Source: Robertmurraya korlensis | Lineage (GTDB): Bacteria > Bacillota > Bacilli > Bacillales > Cytobacillaceae | NCBI RefSeq assembly: GCF_023715225.1 | Contig: NZ_JAMBNS010000003.1 | Span: 248,001 to 312,000 of the forward strand | DNA: 64,000 nt | Reading direction: 5' to 3' | Shown here: positions 24,148 to 30,879 of the stretch, in pieces | How positions within the stretch are numbered: position 1 is the stretch's first letter | Layout: the number at the start of each line of letters is the position of its first letter | Made by a program: the position numbers and the translations under genes | Notes under the pieces: model-generated | Database searches by the model: none | What the model saw: only the letters and a program-made list of their open reading frames with translations | Told to the model about the DNA's origin: nothing

Positions 24148-24506
24148 CTATCGATCACGAATCCTTCAAACCCATCATCTGTTGATTTTGGCTCTTCCTT
24201 TGGTAGTAAATCAGTGAGAGCCTTCATTACTTGCACATGGTTTTTTATCATCGTGTTATAGACTTCCACGGAAGATGATTTCTTTATCCCTTTTTGGTTG
24301 GCCCCGTTTTGGTACTCTTCGGTAGTTCCATTTATATTAATATCATCTTGCAGGTCCTCTAAGGTAATAGCCATGAAAGCAGCATTTTTTATAAGTGATT
24401 CCACAGCCTTCTTTTTCTTCGGTTCTAGGTTTTTGAAGAGTTGGTTAAGTCTCGATATTTCTCTCTTTATCCGTTTAAGTTTTTCTATCTTTTTTTCTTC
24501 ATCCAT
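24144..24506 (-). CDS. Terminase small subunit (P27-like)
   Basis: The 120-residue helical protein starts EEKKIEKLKRIKREISRLNQ; YNTMIKNHVQVMKALTDLLP near the C terminus is typical of the P27/phi16 small subunits. It recognises packaging DNA. It sits immediately upstream of TerL with a 4-bp overlap. Confidence 0.82.
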   Translation of the reverse strand: MDEEKKIEKLKRIKREISRLNQLFKNLEPKKKKAVESLIKNAAFMAITLEDLQDDININGTTEEYQNGANQKGIKKSSSVEVYNTMIKNHVQVMKALTDLLPKEEPKSTDDGFEGFVIDR

Positions 24507-24625
24507 AAAAACATGCTCCTTTCATAGCGATTTGACCTACACCCCTCATGCGCGCAACCCGTGCGTTCACGGAAACTTGCCCATCGGTCTTTTGGCTGGT
24601 TAAAATTTTGAGATTGATAGGGGGG
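24507..24625. other. Candidate cos region between HNH and terS genes
   Basis: This gap of 119 bp has no open frame and contains GC-rich stretches uncommon in the phage, including CCGTG CGTT CACGG (24559-24572, perfect 5-bp inverted repeat) next to GCGCGC and, further right, a GGGGGGC run. HNH nucleases adjacent to terminases act in cos cleavage. The cut position cannot be read from sequence. Confidence 0.45.
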
Positions 24626-24925
24626 CTATGCCTGTACTAAATCTCCGTTGCTATCAAACTTTACACCCTCAACCGTAACGCTCGTCATTGCGTGATGTTC
24701 TCTGTTATGACAATCTTGGCAAAGAAGCTCAAGGTTGTTGAAGTTAAGTGTTATATCTGGGTCATTGATGTTATCAGGTGTTATGTACTTCTTGTGATGT
24801 ACGATCTTACCCGGGTTATCACATCGTTCACACAATCCATGACGATGAGTAAAGTAAGAAGCTCTACAATCTTTCCAAGCTTTGGACTTATAAAACTTTT
24901 GTGCATAAGGTTTGATGTTTCTCAC
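24626..24925 (-). CDS. HNH endonuclease of the packaging module
   Basis: The 99-residue protein has CERC (33-36), the HHKKY histidine core (about 43-47), and CQDCHNREHH (69-78), together a complete HNH motif with a zinc site. In HK97-like phages a protein of this kind works with the terminase in cos cutting. It ends at the cos candidate. Confidence 0.9.
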   Translation of the reverse strand: MRNIKPYAQKFYKSKAWKDCRASYFTHRHGLCERCDNPGKIVHHKKYITPDNINDPDITLNFNNLELLCQDCHNREHHAMTSVTVEGVKFDSNGDLVQA

Positions 24926-24931
24926 CCCAAA

Positions 24932-24959
24932 ATAAAAAGCACCTCATGATGAGATGCTT
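24932..24959 (-). terminator. Terminator after the PMP3-like gene
   Basis: AAGCA-x-CTCAT pairs with ATGAG-x-TGCTT (24937-24959), followed leftward by TTTTTATTTT. It stands upstream of the packaging genes, so late transcription must read through it. Confidence 0.75.
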
Positions 24960-25167
24960 AGCTTTGTTTGCTATTCGCTTCTGCTATTAGTTTGGCTTGC
25001 TTCTTCATTCGTGCATCTGCATTCGCTCCATTAATAACGATCCATGCATGTATCACTCCAGGCAACCAGAAACAGATAGTCAATAAAAGATTAAGTAATG
25101 CTTGGAATGGTTTGCCTTTTAGTAAAACAGCAACAGGTGGCAAGATAATAGCTAATAGATATAACAT
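24958..25167 (-). CDS. PMP3/YqaE-family small membrane protein
   Basis: The 69-residue protein has two hydrophobic helices (MLYLLAIILPPVAVLL and ALLNLLLTICFWLPGVIHAW), with the L-P-G-x-I-H-A motif of the PMP3/YqaE (UPF0057) family. Family members stabilise membrane potential under salt or cold stress. AGGAGGGAATCATC precedes the ATG. Such a host-type gene at the front of the late region is unusual; it may be a moron. Confidence 0.85.
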   Translation of the reverse strand: MLYLLAIILPPVAVLLKGKPFQALLNLLLTICFWLPGVIHAWIVINGANADARMKKQAKLIAEANSKQS

Positions 25168-25235
25168 GATGATTCCCTCCTAAGAATAATGTACTATTTA
25201 TTTATTCTCTATACGGAAGGATATTCCTTTTGGTT

Positions 25236-25352
25236 TCACAAATTATTACTATCTCGATACTTTCTCAATAACTCACCACTATATAAGAGAAAGAAGGTAA
25301 AGATACATCCAGCATAAAATCCTAAGATTAGTGCTTTTACTATGTCACTCAT
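25236..25352 (-). CDS. 38-aa membrane micro-protein
   Basis: The 38-residue protein begins MSDIVKALILGFYAG and has one transmembrane helix (about 6-25) and a basic C terminus. Its ATG overlaps the TGA of the 33-aa gene (ATGA). Below usual size cut-offs; support comes from the overlap and composition. Confidence 0.5.
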   Translation of the reverse strand: MSDIVKALILGFYAGCIFTFFLLYSGELLRKYRDSNNL

Positions 25353-25450
25353 CTTCTCTTCACTGCTCCTCTCTCCCTCTTATAAGTATCTTTTCGAATA
25401 CCCATTAGATCCTCGATGTCTCTCCTGGATAAGTTCTCATTTCTTTTCAC
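25349..25450 (-). CDS. 33-aa basic micro-protein
   Basis: The 33-residue protein has LSRRDIEDLMGIRKDTYKRE (residues 7-26), a helix-turn-helix-like pattern seen in tiny Bacillus phage proteins. The start is GTG at 25450, 9 bases after the preceding stop codon, with no clear ribosome site, so coupling is assumed. It overlaps the 38-aa gene. Confidence 0.45.
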   Translation of the reverse strand: MKRNENLSRRDIEDLMGIRKDTYKRERGAVKRR

Positions 25451-25459
25451 CTTAATAGG

Positions 25460-25558
25460 TTATTCTTTAGGTTTAGATTCTTTTTTATTCCTCGAAGCTT
25501 TTCTAAGGTTGTTCAAACGCTGTATGTCAGCTCTGGTTAAATGATCGGAAAACAACAT
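25460..25558 (-). CDS. 32-aa basic micro-protein
   Basis: The 32-residue protein begins MLFSDHLTRADIQRLNNLRK and is helical and basic; it is the first gene after the leader terminator. AGCAGGTGATTGT precedes the ATG. The LTRADIQ part resembles LSRRDIE of the next gene, suggesting related folds. Confidence 0.5.
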   Translation of the reverse strand: MLFSDHLTRADIQRLNNLRKASRNKKESKPKE

Positions 25559-25581
25559 ACAATCACCTGCTTTGAATAAAT

Positions 25582-25616
25582 AAAAAAGACGCTGCACCAA
25601 TTGGTAACAACGTCTT
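25582..25616 (-). terminator. Leader terminator before the late genes
   Basis: AAGACG (25616-25611 leftward) pairs with CGTCTT (25591-25586), with inner partial pairing around CCAATTGG, then a run of six T. It stands between the candidate late promoter and the first late genes, so antitermination is implied. Confidence 0.75.
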
Positions 25617-25649
25617 CTTATAGAATTCTGTCGAAGGAAATCTATAACC

Positions 25650-25680
25650 GAATGTGAATCTTTTTCCGCAGTTCACATTC
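25650..25680. repeat. 9-bp inverted repeat in the late leader
   Basis: GAATGTGAA (25650-25658) and TTCACATTC (25672-25680) are exact inverted copies with a 13-base loop. With the -10 at 25694 they would form a hairpin from about base 7 to 37 of the leftward transcript. Confidence 0.6.
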
Positions 25681-25693
25681 TTATCACTCTACT

Positions 25694-25722
25694 ATCTTAC
25701 CATGTATATTTCCAAATAACCT
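25694..25722 (-). promoter_or_regulatory. Candidate late promoter (extended -10, no good -35)
   Basis: Leftward the sequence reads TGG TAAGAT (25702-25694), an extended -10. The -35 position (25717-25722) is a poor hexamer and overlaps the last 11-bp repeat, the arrangement of an activator-dependent promoter. Confidence 0.45.
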
Positions 25723-25758
25723 GCCAACCTTCTGCCTTTTATCTGCCTTTTGTCTGCC
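25720..25758 (-). repeat. Four 11-bp-phased GGCAGA repeats (activator site candidate)
   Basis: On the + strand CCTGCC (25720), TCTGCC (25731), TCTGCC (25742) and TCTGCC (25753) start exactly 11 bp apart. The inner spacers are AACCT, TTTTA and TTTTG. This places one site per helical turn, upstream of the candidate late promoter. Confidence 0.7.
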
Positions 25759-25926
25759 ATTATTTTTAATTCCTTGCTCACCACTTAATTATTCTAATGA
25801 ATTACTCATATCTTATATTTTGTTTCATTCACATAAACGCTGAAACCATTGATACACATGGTTCAATTCAACTTCTTAAAAACGAATGACACACTCGCTT
25901 AATATGGTTAATTGAATGAATCAAAA

Positions 25927-25961
25927 TAAAAAAAGCTCATCCTACCTAAATAGGAGAGCTT
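25927..25961 (-). terminator. Terminator after the ArpU-recombinase pair
   Basis: AAGCT-CTCCTA pairs with TAGG-ATGAGCTT (25961-25933) around a short loop, followed by seven T. It ends the early/middle operon at the stop codon of the 180-aa recombinase. Confidence 0.88.
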
Positions 25962-26502
25962 AGATTTTAAATCCTCTGATTGCTTTGTTTTGGATGTCCT
26001 CATCTATTCCAATGTATCTTAAAGTAAATGCTGGGTCTGAGTGGTTAAGTATCTTTTGGAGCAAGGCCACATCTTTATATTTCATGTACATGTGATATCC
26101 GAATGTCTTTCTCATGGTATGTGTGCCGATATCATCTAACCCAACATACTCTGCAGCCTCACGTAGTATCTTATAAGCCATGCTTCGACCAATGGGTTTA
26201 TTTATACCCTTTCGACTTACAAAAAGGTATTCATGATCTTCTTTTCCCTCAACATACTTCTTTAATTCGCTTTGTAGTTGAGTCGTCATATCAAAACGTC
26301 TCTTCTTACCTGTTTTTATCTCAATGATGTTAAAGTAAGACCGTTTCGTATCTTTTACCCTTAGTTGAAGAATGTCAGATACTCTAAGCCCTGAATTAAT
26401 ACCTGTCACAAATAACATGTAATTTCTTTCGCTTTTTTCTCTTAAGAACTTCTTAATTTCAAAGATCATATCAGGATCTCGAATGGGTTGGACAAAGTTC
26501 AT
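25960..26502 (-). CDS. Short tyrosine recombinase (catalytic domain only)
   Basis: The 180-residue protein has the full catalytic set: Arg in SGLRVSD (about 40), Lys in KTGKKRR, HTMRKT (His-x-x-Arg, about 131-134), His in LNHSD, and Tyr in TLRYIGI. It has no N-terminal core- or arm-binding domain. Genes of this kind paired with arpU occur in many Bacillus prophages; their substrate is unknown. Overlaps arpU by 4 bp (ATGA). Confidence 0.85.
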   Translation of the reverse strand: MNFVQPIRDPDMIFEIKKFLREKSERNYMLFVTGINSGLRVSDILQLRVKDTKRSYFNIIEIKTGKKRRFDMTTQLQSELKKYVEGKEDHEYLFVSRKGINKPIGRSMAYKILREAAEYVGLDDIGTHTMRKTFGYHMYMKYKDVALLQKILNHSDPAFTLRYIGIDEDIQNKAIRGFKI

Positions 26503-26954
26503 GAACCAACCACATCCTTTTCAACGTACTTTTCCACTTTAAGAGCAAAAGCTAAATTGTAAAAGGCTCGAGCTTTTAATCGGTAATACTTCCGTTCTGA
26601 CATACCCATTTGGTTATATAGTTCATAGTCATACACTTCATCTTCAAGATACCTTTTAATGATTAGTTCTCTCTCTTTGTATCTTAAACGATTTATAGCT
26701 CTTGTTACCCACTCAATGTGTTTTTCTTTTGCTACTTCATAATCAATATTTCCAATTGCTATCTGTTCGGTCTGGGAGTGGAATTCATTTGAAAATGTTG
26801 GAGGTACAAGTGAGTAAGTAGCTGTCATTTTTGGAATCTTATCTTCGGGAACTGAAAGCAAATAGATTCGGTAATTCTCCAATGCTTTTTCAACAAGTGA
26901 CTTCGTTTGCTCTCTGTCGATTTCTGGTAATGTAAAGAATAACTGACTCACCAT
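26499..26954 (-). CDS. ArpU-family late transcription regulator
   Basis: The 151-residue protein has an N-terminal region with DREQTKSLVEKALENYRIYL and a C-terminal sigma-like HTH (RYKERELIIKRYLED..YNQMGMSERKYYRLK). This is the ArpU/RinA-like family that switches on late genes in phages of Enterococcus and Bacillus. It lies just upstream of the phased repeats, its probable target region. Confidence 0.85.
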   Translation of the reverse strand: MVSQLFFTLPEIDREQTKSLVEKALENYRIYLLSVPEDKIPKMTATYSLVPPTFSNEFHSQTEQIAIGNIDYEVAKEKHIEWVTRAINRLRYKERELIIKRYLEDEVYDYELYNQMGMSERKYYRLKARAFYNLAFALKVEKYVEKDVVGS

Positions 26955-26968
26955 ATGACCCCTCCCAA

Positions 26969-27015
26969 TGGTATAATATTAATAGGCTGAGCTGGGAGAA
27001 ATCCTGGCTTTTTTT
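26969..27015 (+). other. Extended -10 followed at once by a terminator hairpin
   Basis: TGG TATAAT (26969-26977, extended -10) is followed by AGCTGGGA-GAAA-TCCTGGCT (26990-27009) and seven T. If used, it would make a rightward RNA of about 30 bases, antisense to the arpU leader region. No rightward gene is nearby to explain the terminator. Confidence 0.35.
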
Positions 27016-27049
27016 ATTATCTCATGTACCATTAACCTTTTAAATATCA

Positions 27050-27331
27050 CTATTTTCTACGGCTCCTTACCTCATAAGATAACCACGATAAAACAGTTTT
27101 TATAATGTCTTCCAACGAATAACAAGCTCCACTTATTACTGAAGAGTGATATGAATAATCTTCTATTTCTCCTTTATACAAGTGTTCGGCTTTTCCATTA
27201 TAGAAAACATGTAATGTTTGTCCATCATCTCTATTGAATATTACTTCCTTACCTGGTGCTGTCGATTTTATTTGTTCTTCAATCCACCATTCTAAAGGAG
27301 GTACAAATTCAAATATCTCTAACTGTTGCAA
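27050..27331 (-). CDS. Phage protein of unknown function
   Basis: The 93-residue protein begins MQQLEIFEFVPPLEWWIEEQ and is mixed alpha/beta with several aromatic residues. GGAGGGTAGTAGGTT precedes the ATG. It lies between the XerC/D-like recombinase and arpU. No family recognised. Confidence 0.65.
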   Translation of the reverse strand: MQQLEIFEFVPPLEWWIEEQIKSTAPGKEVIFNRDDGQTLHVFYNGKAEHLYKGEIEDYSYHSSVISGACYSLEDIIKTVLSWLSYEVRSRRK

Positions 27332-27348
27332 CCTACTACCCTCCTAAC

Positions 27349-28338
27349 CTACATAACTAGATGTTTCTTATGTTGCTCTCGTTTTCTTTCTTCGGTGATT
27401 CTGGCATATCTTAAAGTTGTATCTGGGCTACTATGACCTAATAACTCTTGTACAGCTACTAACTCAGCTCCATTATTAAGTGTCAAAGTAGCAAAGGTAT
27501 GTCTGAGTACATGTGGACTAACCTTCTTTTCTAAACCAGCATCCTTTGCTATTTGCTTAATTTCTCTCTGTATTCCCCGTTTAGAAAGACGACCGTATGG
27601 TTTTCTTTCCGACACCATTAATGCCGGATCATCGTCCGTTCGACTCTTTAAATACTTCTTCAAGTGGTACATAGCCTTATAAGAAAGATAAACTTCTCTC
27701 TCCTTATTTCCTTTACCAATTACGTTTGTAGACATGGACTGAATGTTTATATCTGTTCTGTTTAGTTGATGTATTTCAGATAGACGACAACCAGTTGCGT
27801 ATAACACTTCAATGAATGCTCTTTGTCTAACTGTTTTACACGATTCTCTAAGTAATTCAAGCTCTTCGATTGTTAAAGCTTTCGGTAATCTCTTTTCAGT
27901 CTTAGGTGGCTTTAGTTTTGCTGCAGGATCTCTGTTGATGATTTCTTCTCCTGCCAACCACCCAAAGAAGCTTTTGATTACTGATAACTTTCTACCAATT
28001 GTACTCATCTTTACATTGGTCTGTTGCGCAAGGTAATTACGAATGTCAGCTGCAGTAATATCCTTGGTTAATTTTTTAACTGAGTTTGCAAATAGACCTA
28101 ACTCTAATCGATAACCATCTAATGTTAGTGGACTCAATCCTTCAAGCTTTTTGGATGAAATAAAGAGGTGAACCTTATCGTGTAAATCTGGATGAACCTC
28201 TTCTTCATCAATCTTCTGAATGTTGTATCTAGTAACAATAGCTGATATTTTATTTTTAGCATCATCAAAGGAAAAGGCTGGTACAATATCACCTATTAAG
28301 GCAGCAATCTCTGATATGAGTTGTTCTCCAGCGTACAT
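27349..28338 (-). CDS. XerC/XerD-like tyrosine recombinase
   Basis: The 329-residue protein has an N-terminal SAM-like core-binding domain (about 50-140; LSPLTLDGYRLEL) and a catalytic domain with TGCRLSE, GKGNKER, HVLRHTFA, LLGHSS and Tyr in TLRYARI, so it is complete. It lies inside the early operon, not beside an att site, and has no arm-type domain, which fits dimer resolution or recombination of replicating phage DNA rather than integration. Confidence 0.88.
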   Translation of the reverse strand: MYAGEQLISEIAALIGDIVPAFSFDDAKNKISAIVTRYNIQKIDEEEVHPDLHDKVHLFISSKKLEGLSPLTLDGYRLELGLFANSVKKLTKDITAADIRNYLAQQTNVKMSTIGRKLSVIKSFFGWLAGEEIINRDPAAKLKPPKTEKRLPKALTIEELELLRESCKTVRQRAFIEVLYATGCRLSEIHQLNRTDINIQSMSTNVIGKGNKEREVYLSYKAMYHLKKYLKSRTDDDPALMVSERKPYGRLSKRGIQREIKQIAKDAGLEKKVSPHVLRHTFATLTLNNGAELVAVQELLGHSSPDTTLRYARITEERKREQHKKHLVM

Positions 28339-28359
28339 GACGTTTCACCTCTTATATTC

Positions 28360-28485
28360 TTAAATTTGTTTCATATTTTCATAAGCCTCAACTAGTCTCA
28401 TAATGTTTTCTAATTGCTCGTCCTTATTAGTTTGATGGTTTAGAACGATATTAATTGATCGCCTTAACCACTCTTTATCTTCCAC
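28360..28485 (-). CDS. 41-aa helical micro-protein
   Basis: The 41-residue protein starts at GTG (28485) with GGAGGTGATACGAAA directly before it, an excellent site. VEDKEWLRRSINIVLNHQTN is followed by an amphipathic helix. Function unknown. Confidence 0.6.
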   Translation of the reverse strand: MEDKEWLRRSINIVLNHQTNKDEQLENIMRLVEAYENMKQI

Positions 28486-28529
28486 TTTCGTATCACCTCC
28501 AAAAAGGTGTTGTTTTTTCGGAATGTGCA

Positions 28530-28775
28530 TTAAGTAAAAATAATACCCATGACAATATAATCTTCTTTTTGTGCATAGTCGGTAATATAAGAAACGGTTA
28601 CTTTCTCTCGTCTGCCTGTATACTCTTGCTTTTCAATATCAAATTCGTTTAGGAATAATTCATCCCCGACTTGGTAATCCCTATCATTTCTTCGGATTTC
28701 AAAAGTTTTTATTCCTTCTGTAACAGCTTCAAAATATTCGGGTAGTATCTTCAACTGATGTTTCTTGTTTTCCAT
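28530..28775 (-). CDS. DUF3850 (ASCH/PUA-like) protein
   Basis: The 81-residue protein reads HQLKILPEYFEAVTEGIKTF then EIRRNDRDYQVGDEL, which is the DUF3850 pattern, an ASCH-related beta-barrel thought to bind RNA or modified bases. It is common in early operons of Firmicute phages. Confidence 0.85.
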   Translation of the reverse strand: MENKKHQLKILPEYFEAVTEGIKTFEIRRNDRDYQVGDELFLNEFDIEKQEYTGRREKVTVSYITDYAQKEDYIVMGIIFT

Positions 28776-28808
28776 TCTTCATCCCCCTTTATTACTGCGC
28801 TTTATGTG

Positions 28809-29150
28809 TCACTCGTACACATTTCCGACCACTTCACACATACTGGCGACAAATTCATTTAGGATTCTCCACTCATCATCTAAGCAGAATGAACCTTCTC
28901 TGAATACAACAGTTGATTCGGAGAAAATTTGAGGTTCATCCGGTGGATCAATAAGCCAATCTGGAATCTTAACAATGTCGTTCTCGTAAATTTCAGTTCC
29001 GTTTTTATCTAATAGACCAGTAAACTGATTAATGTTTTTACAACTGCTCAACAAGTGGCTAACTGGTGCATATTCCTCAAATGCTAATGAATCACCAGGA
29101 ATCATAGTATTGTTTTCCTCGTCCCAGGCTCTAAATTTTATAACCCTCAT
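28809..29150 (-). CDS. YopX-family protein
   Basis: The 113-residue protein has the family opening (IKFRAWDEENNTM), the middle QFTGLLDKNGTEIYENDIV and the closing EVVGNVYE. YopX proteins are frequent in phages; molecular role unknown. Its ATG overlaps the previous stop by 1 base. Confidence 0.9.
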   Translation of the reverse strand: MRVIKFRAWDEENNTMIPGDSLAFEEYAPVSHLLSSCKNINQFTGLLDKNGTEIYENDIVKIPDWLIDPPDEPQIFSESTVVFREGSFCLDDEWRILNEFVASMCEVVGNVYE

Positions 29151-29380
29151 TAAATATCTTCACCATATTTAATGGATTGCTTATGCCATGGGCTGTTGGA
29201 TTTAGGTTTATGATTAGGAGCTGGCGGTTTCATTTTCTTCTCTTTTACTCTTCTGTACATTCTTTCTTCGACACCTGCATAGCTGTCTTTTTTGCTTATT
29301 GGGATTATGGGATGTTTTTTAATGTACTCCAAACGTTCTTCCTCGGTCATTTGCCAAGTAATCACTGGGCCATTAATCAT
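29150..29380 (-). CDS. Early phage protein, unknown
   Basis: The 76-residue protein has a Glu-rich helix (WQMTEEERLEYIKKHP) and a basic, Pro- and Lys-rich tail (KEKKMKPPAPNHKPK). It overlaps the 41-aa gene by 4 bp (ATGA). No family recognised. Confidence 0.6.
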   Translation of the reverse strand: MINGPVITWQMTEEERLEYIKKHPIIPISKKDSYAGVEERMYRRVKEKKMKPPAPNHKPKSNSPWHKQSIKYGEDI

Positions 29381-29502
29381 TTCAAAACACCTCTTTTAAC
29401 GAGAATATTTCTAAAAGCTTTATTTAATTGTTCCTGTTCGGCTTGTTTTTTCTCACGAGATAATTTATCATCTAATCTTTTTTTGCGATTAACTCTAGCC
29501 AT
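29377..29502 (-). CDS. 41-aa basic helical micro-protein
   Basis: The 41-residue protein begins MARVNRKKRLDDKLSREKKQ, strongly basic and probably a single long helix. GGGGGACGAAGTTTA lies before the ATG, and it overlaps both neighbours (8 and 4 bp), which supports coupled translation. Confidence 0.6.
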   Translation of the reverse strand: MARVNRKKRLDDKLSREKKQAEQEQLNKAFRNILVKRGVLK

Positions 29503-29698
29503 TAAACTTCGTCCCCCTTTTGCCGTTCTTGTAGTGAGGTTTCCGGTCCCTCTCCAATTCTTCCTTTAACTTCCTAATCACCCTTTTTAAATGGCGAATT
29601 GTTTTATCCTTATTGATATTTGCTCTTCTTAGCTGTTTATTTTGCATGGTTACATTTCCAAGTTTGTCTATTAATGCTTGATAATCGATGTCATCCAT
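29495..29698 (-). CDS. Small coiled-coil early protein
   Basis: The 67-residue protein begins MDDIDYQALIDKLGNVTMQN and has heptads through RHLKRVIRKLKEELERD. The ATG at 29698 follows GGGGGAGAAAGC; the open frame to 29734 has no site. It overlaps both neighbouring genes. Confidence 0.6.
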   Translation of the reverse strand: MDDIDYQALIDKLGNVTMQNKQLRRANINKDKTIRHLKRVIRKLKEELERDRKPHYKNGKRGTKFNG

Positions 29699-29864
29699 GC
29701 TTTCTCCCCCGTAACTTAGGAATCTCGGTACCACCTAATCTCTTACAATCAAACCCTATGTGATTGCTACAATGTTTGTAGAGAGAATACCTAGTTAGAC
29801 AAGACATTTTCTTATCTTCTTTAATCATCCATGGCTTACGATCGTCAGCGATGAGCACTTTCAT
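29691..29864 (-). CDS. 57-aa early phage protein
   Basis: The 57-residue protein begins MKVLIADDRKPWMIKEDKKM and contains SLYKHCSNHIGFDCKRLGG, a Cys/His cluster that may bind a metal. It lies 2 bp after the dUTPase stop and overlaps the next gene by 8 bp. Function unknown. Confidence 0.6.
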   Translation of the reverse strand: MKVLIADDRKPWMIKEDKKMSCLTRYSLYKHCSNHIGFDCKRLGGTEIPKLRGRKHG

Positions 29865-29866
29865 GA

Positions 29867-30367
29867 TTAGTAACCGTTGTCTTGTCTTAGATGATTAACC
29901 TCATTTTTCTGGACGTATGCTTGTTCAATTTGTTCCCAAGTAAATCCTAGTCGTCTACCAATGTGAAGGAATGTATCAAAAATATCCTGGTATGAATCAG
30001 TCACTCTTCTTTCTTCTTTCCCGTAAGAAGAAACTAAGAAATTCAACTCCGAAACTTTATAGTACAAATCAATAAACTGAATAGCTGGTTTACTATGGTA
30101 CAATCCTGGAAGATGCTCTGGGATATAATCTAATTCCAGTCCTAATTCAAAAACAAAATGTAAGCCGTCAACATATTCCTTTAAGGCCTTCTCATGGTTG
30201 TTTTTTTTACCCTTACTCCAAAACTTAAATATTTCTGGAAGCTCATTTGCGCATTCCCCTAATTCCACTAACAGAGCGAGAATTAACTTGTTAAAACGGT
30301 CTGGTTCTGTATAGTTAATCCGATCTCGTAATATTTTTTGAATTCCAAATAGCTTATTTATGTTCAT
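29867..30367 (-). CDS. Dimeric dUTP diphosphatase (all-alpha)
   Basis: The 166-residue protein belongs to the dUTPase_2/MazG-like fold. LLVELGECANE (residues 32-42) supplies the E-x-x-E metal motif, and KEYVDGLHF (64-72) the E-x-x-D partner. It hydrolyses dUTP to dUMP, keeping uracil out of phage DNA. It starts with an ATGA overlap to a 33-aa gene. Confidence 0.88.
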   Translation of the reverse strand: MNINKLFGIQKILRDRINYTEPDRFNKLILALLVELGECANELPEIFKFWSKGKKNNHEKALKEYVDGLHFVFELGLELDYIPEHLPGLYHSKPAIQFIDLYYKVSELNFLVSSYGKEERRVTDSYQDIFDTFLHIGRRLGFTWEQIEQAYVQKNEVNHLRQDNGY

Positions 30368-30465
30368 CTAGGTATCCTCCGATCTATTTCAAGTAAAGCA
30401 GCATATCTATACTTGTCTGAATATCTTGCTAAAAAATACAACTGTCCAAGAGTGAGTATTTTCAT
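30364..30465 (-). CDS. 33-aa early micro-protein
   Basis: The 33-residue protein begins MKILTLGQLYFLARYSDKYR. It overlaps both the HhH-like gene and the dUTPase gene by ATGA junctions, and GGTGGAGAG precedes the start. Its only support is this coupling. Confidence 0.5.
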   Translation of the reverse strand: MKILTLGQLYFLARYSDKYRYAALLEIDRRIPR

Positions 30466-30677
30466 CTCTCCACCCTGTATTCAGCACCAAGGTGATTTAA
30501 TATCTTTTCTATTGTCTTTGGTCCAATGCCTGGCACCTTACCCAAATCCTCTAACTTATCAGCAAAATGCATGCAAGCACTATACTTACCTTGTTCAAAC
30601 CCAAACTTCGAACCAATTTGTATGCCTATTTTCTTGCCTTCCTCATACTTCTTTTGAAGGAGTGGATTCTTGCTCAT
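30462..30677 (-). CDS. Helix-hairpin-helix-like early protein
   Basis: The 71-residue protein has LGKVPGIGPKTIEKILNHLG (45-64), a textbook helix-hairpin-helix DNA-binding motif, after a basic helix. It may bind DNA non-specifically. It overlaps the next gene by 4 bp. Confidence 0.7.
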   Translation of the reverse strand: MSKNPLLQKKYEEGKKIGIQIGSKFGFEQGKYSACMHFADKLEDLGKVPGIGPKTIEKILNHLGAEYRVER

Positions 30678-30877
30678 TTTTTACCACTCCCCTCGGAATA
30701 ACATGTGCTGCATGTACCCTCTACAGCAAAACCATTAGGCTTTTTACAATTCGGACATACAGGAGATTTAGATTTCCAAGTCACCCGACAAGGAATACAT
30801 TCCATCAAGACCATCGGATAAGCATTTGCATAAAACTGACCTTCCTTTTTACATTTAGGGCAAGTAGGATTCGCCAT
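30674..30877 (-). CDS. Double zinc-ribbon protein
   Basis: The 67-residue protein has four C-x-x-C knuckles (CPKC, CIPC, CPNC, CSTC), enough for two zinc ribbons. The ATG at 30877 follows GGTGGTGGTAAAT. It probably binds nucleic acid or a protein partner. Overlaps the HhH-like gene by 4 bp. Confidence 0.7.
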   Translation of the reverse strand: MANPTCPKCKKEGQFYANAYPMVLMECIPCRVTWKSKSPVCPNCKKPNGFAVEGTCSTCYSEGSGKK

Positions 30878-30879
30878 AT

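Noticed and set aside
25720-25758. Short regular repeats as a CRISPR array
   Set aside because: Units are 6 bp at an 11-bp step, with no spacers of CRISPR length and no cas genes; phased protein binding sites fit better.
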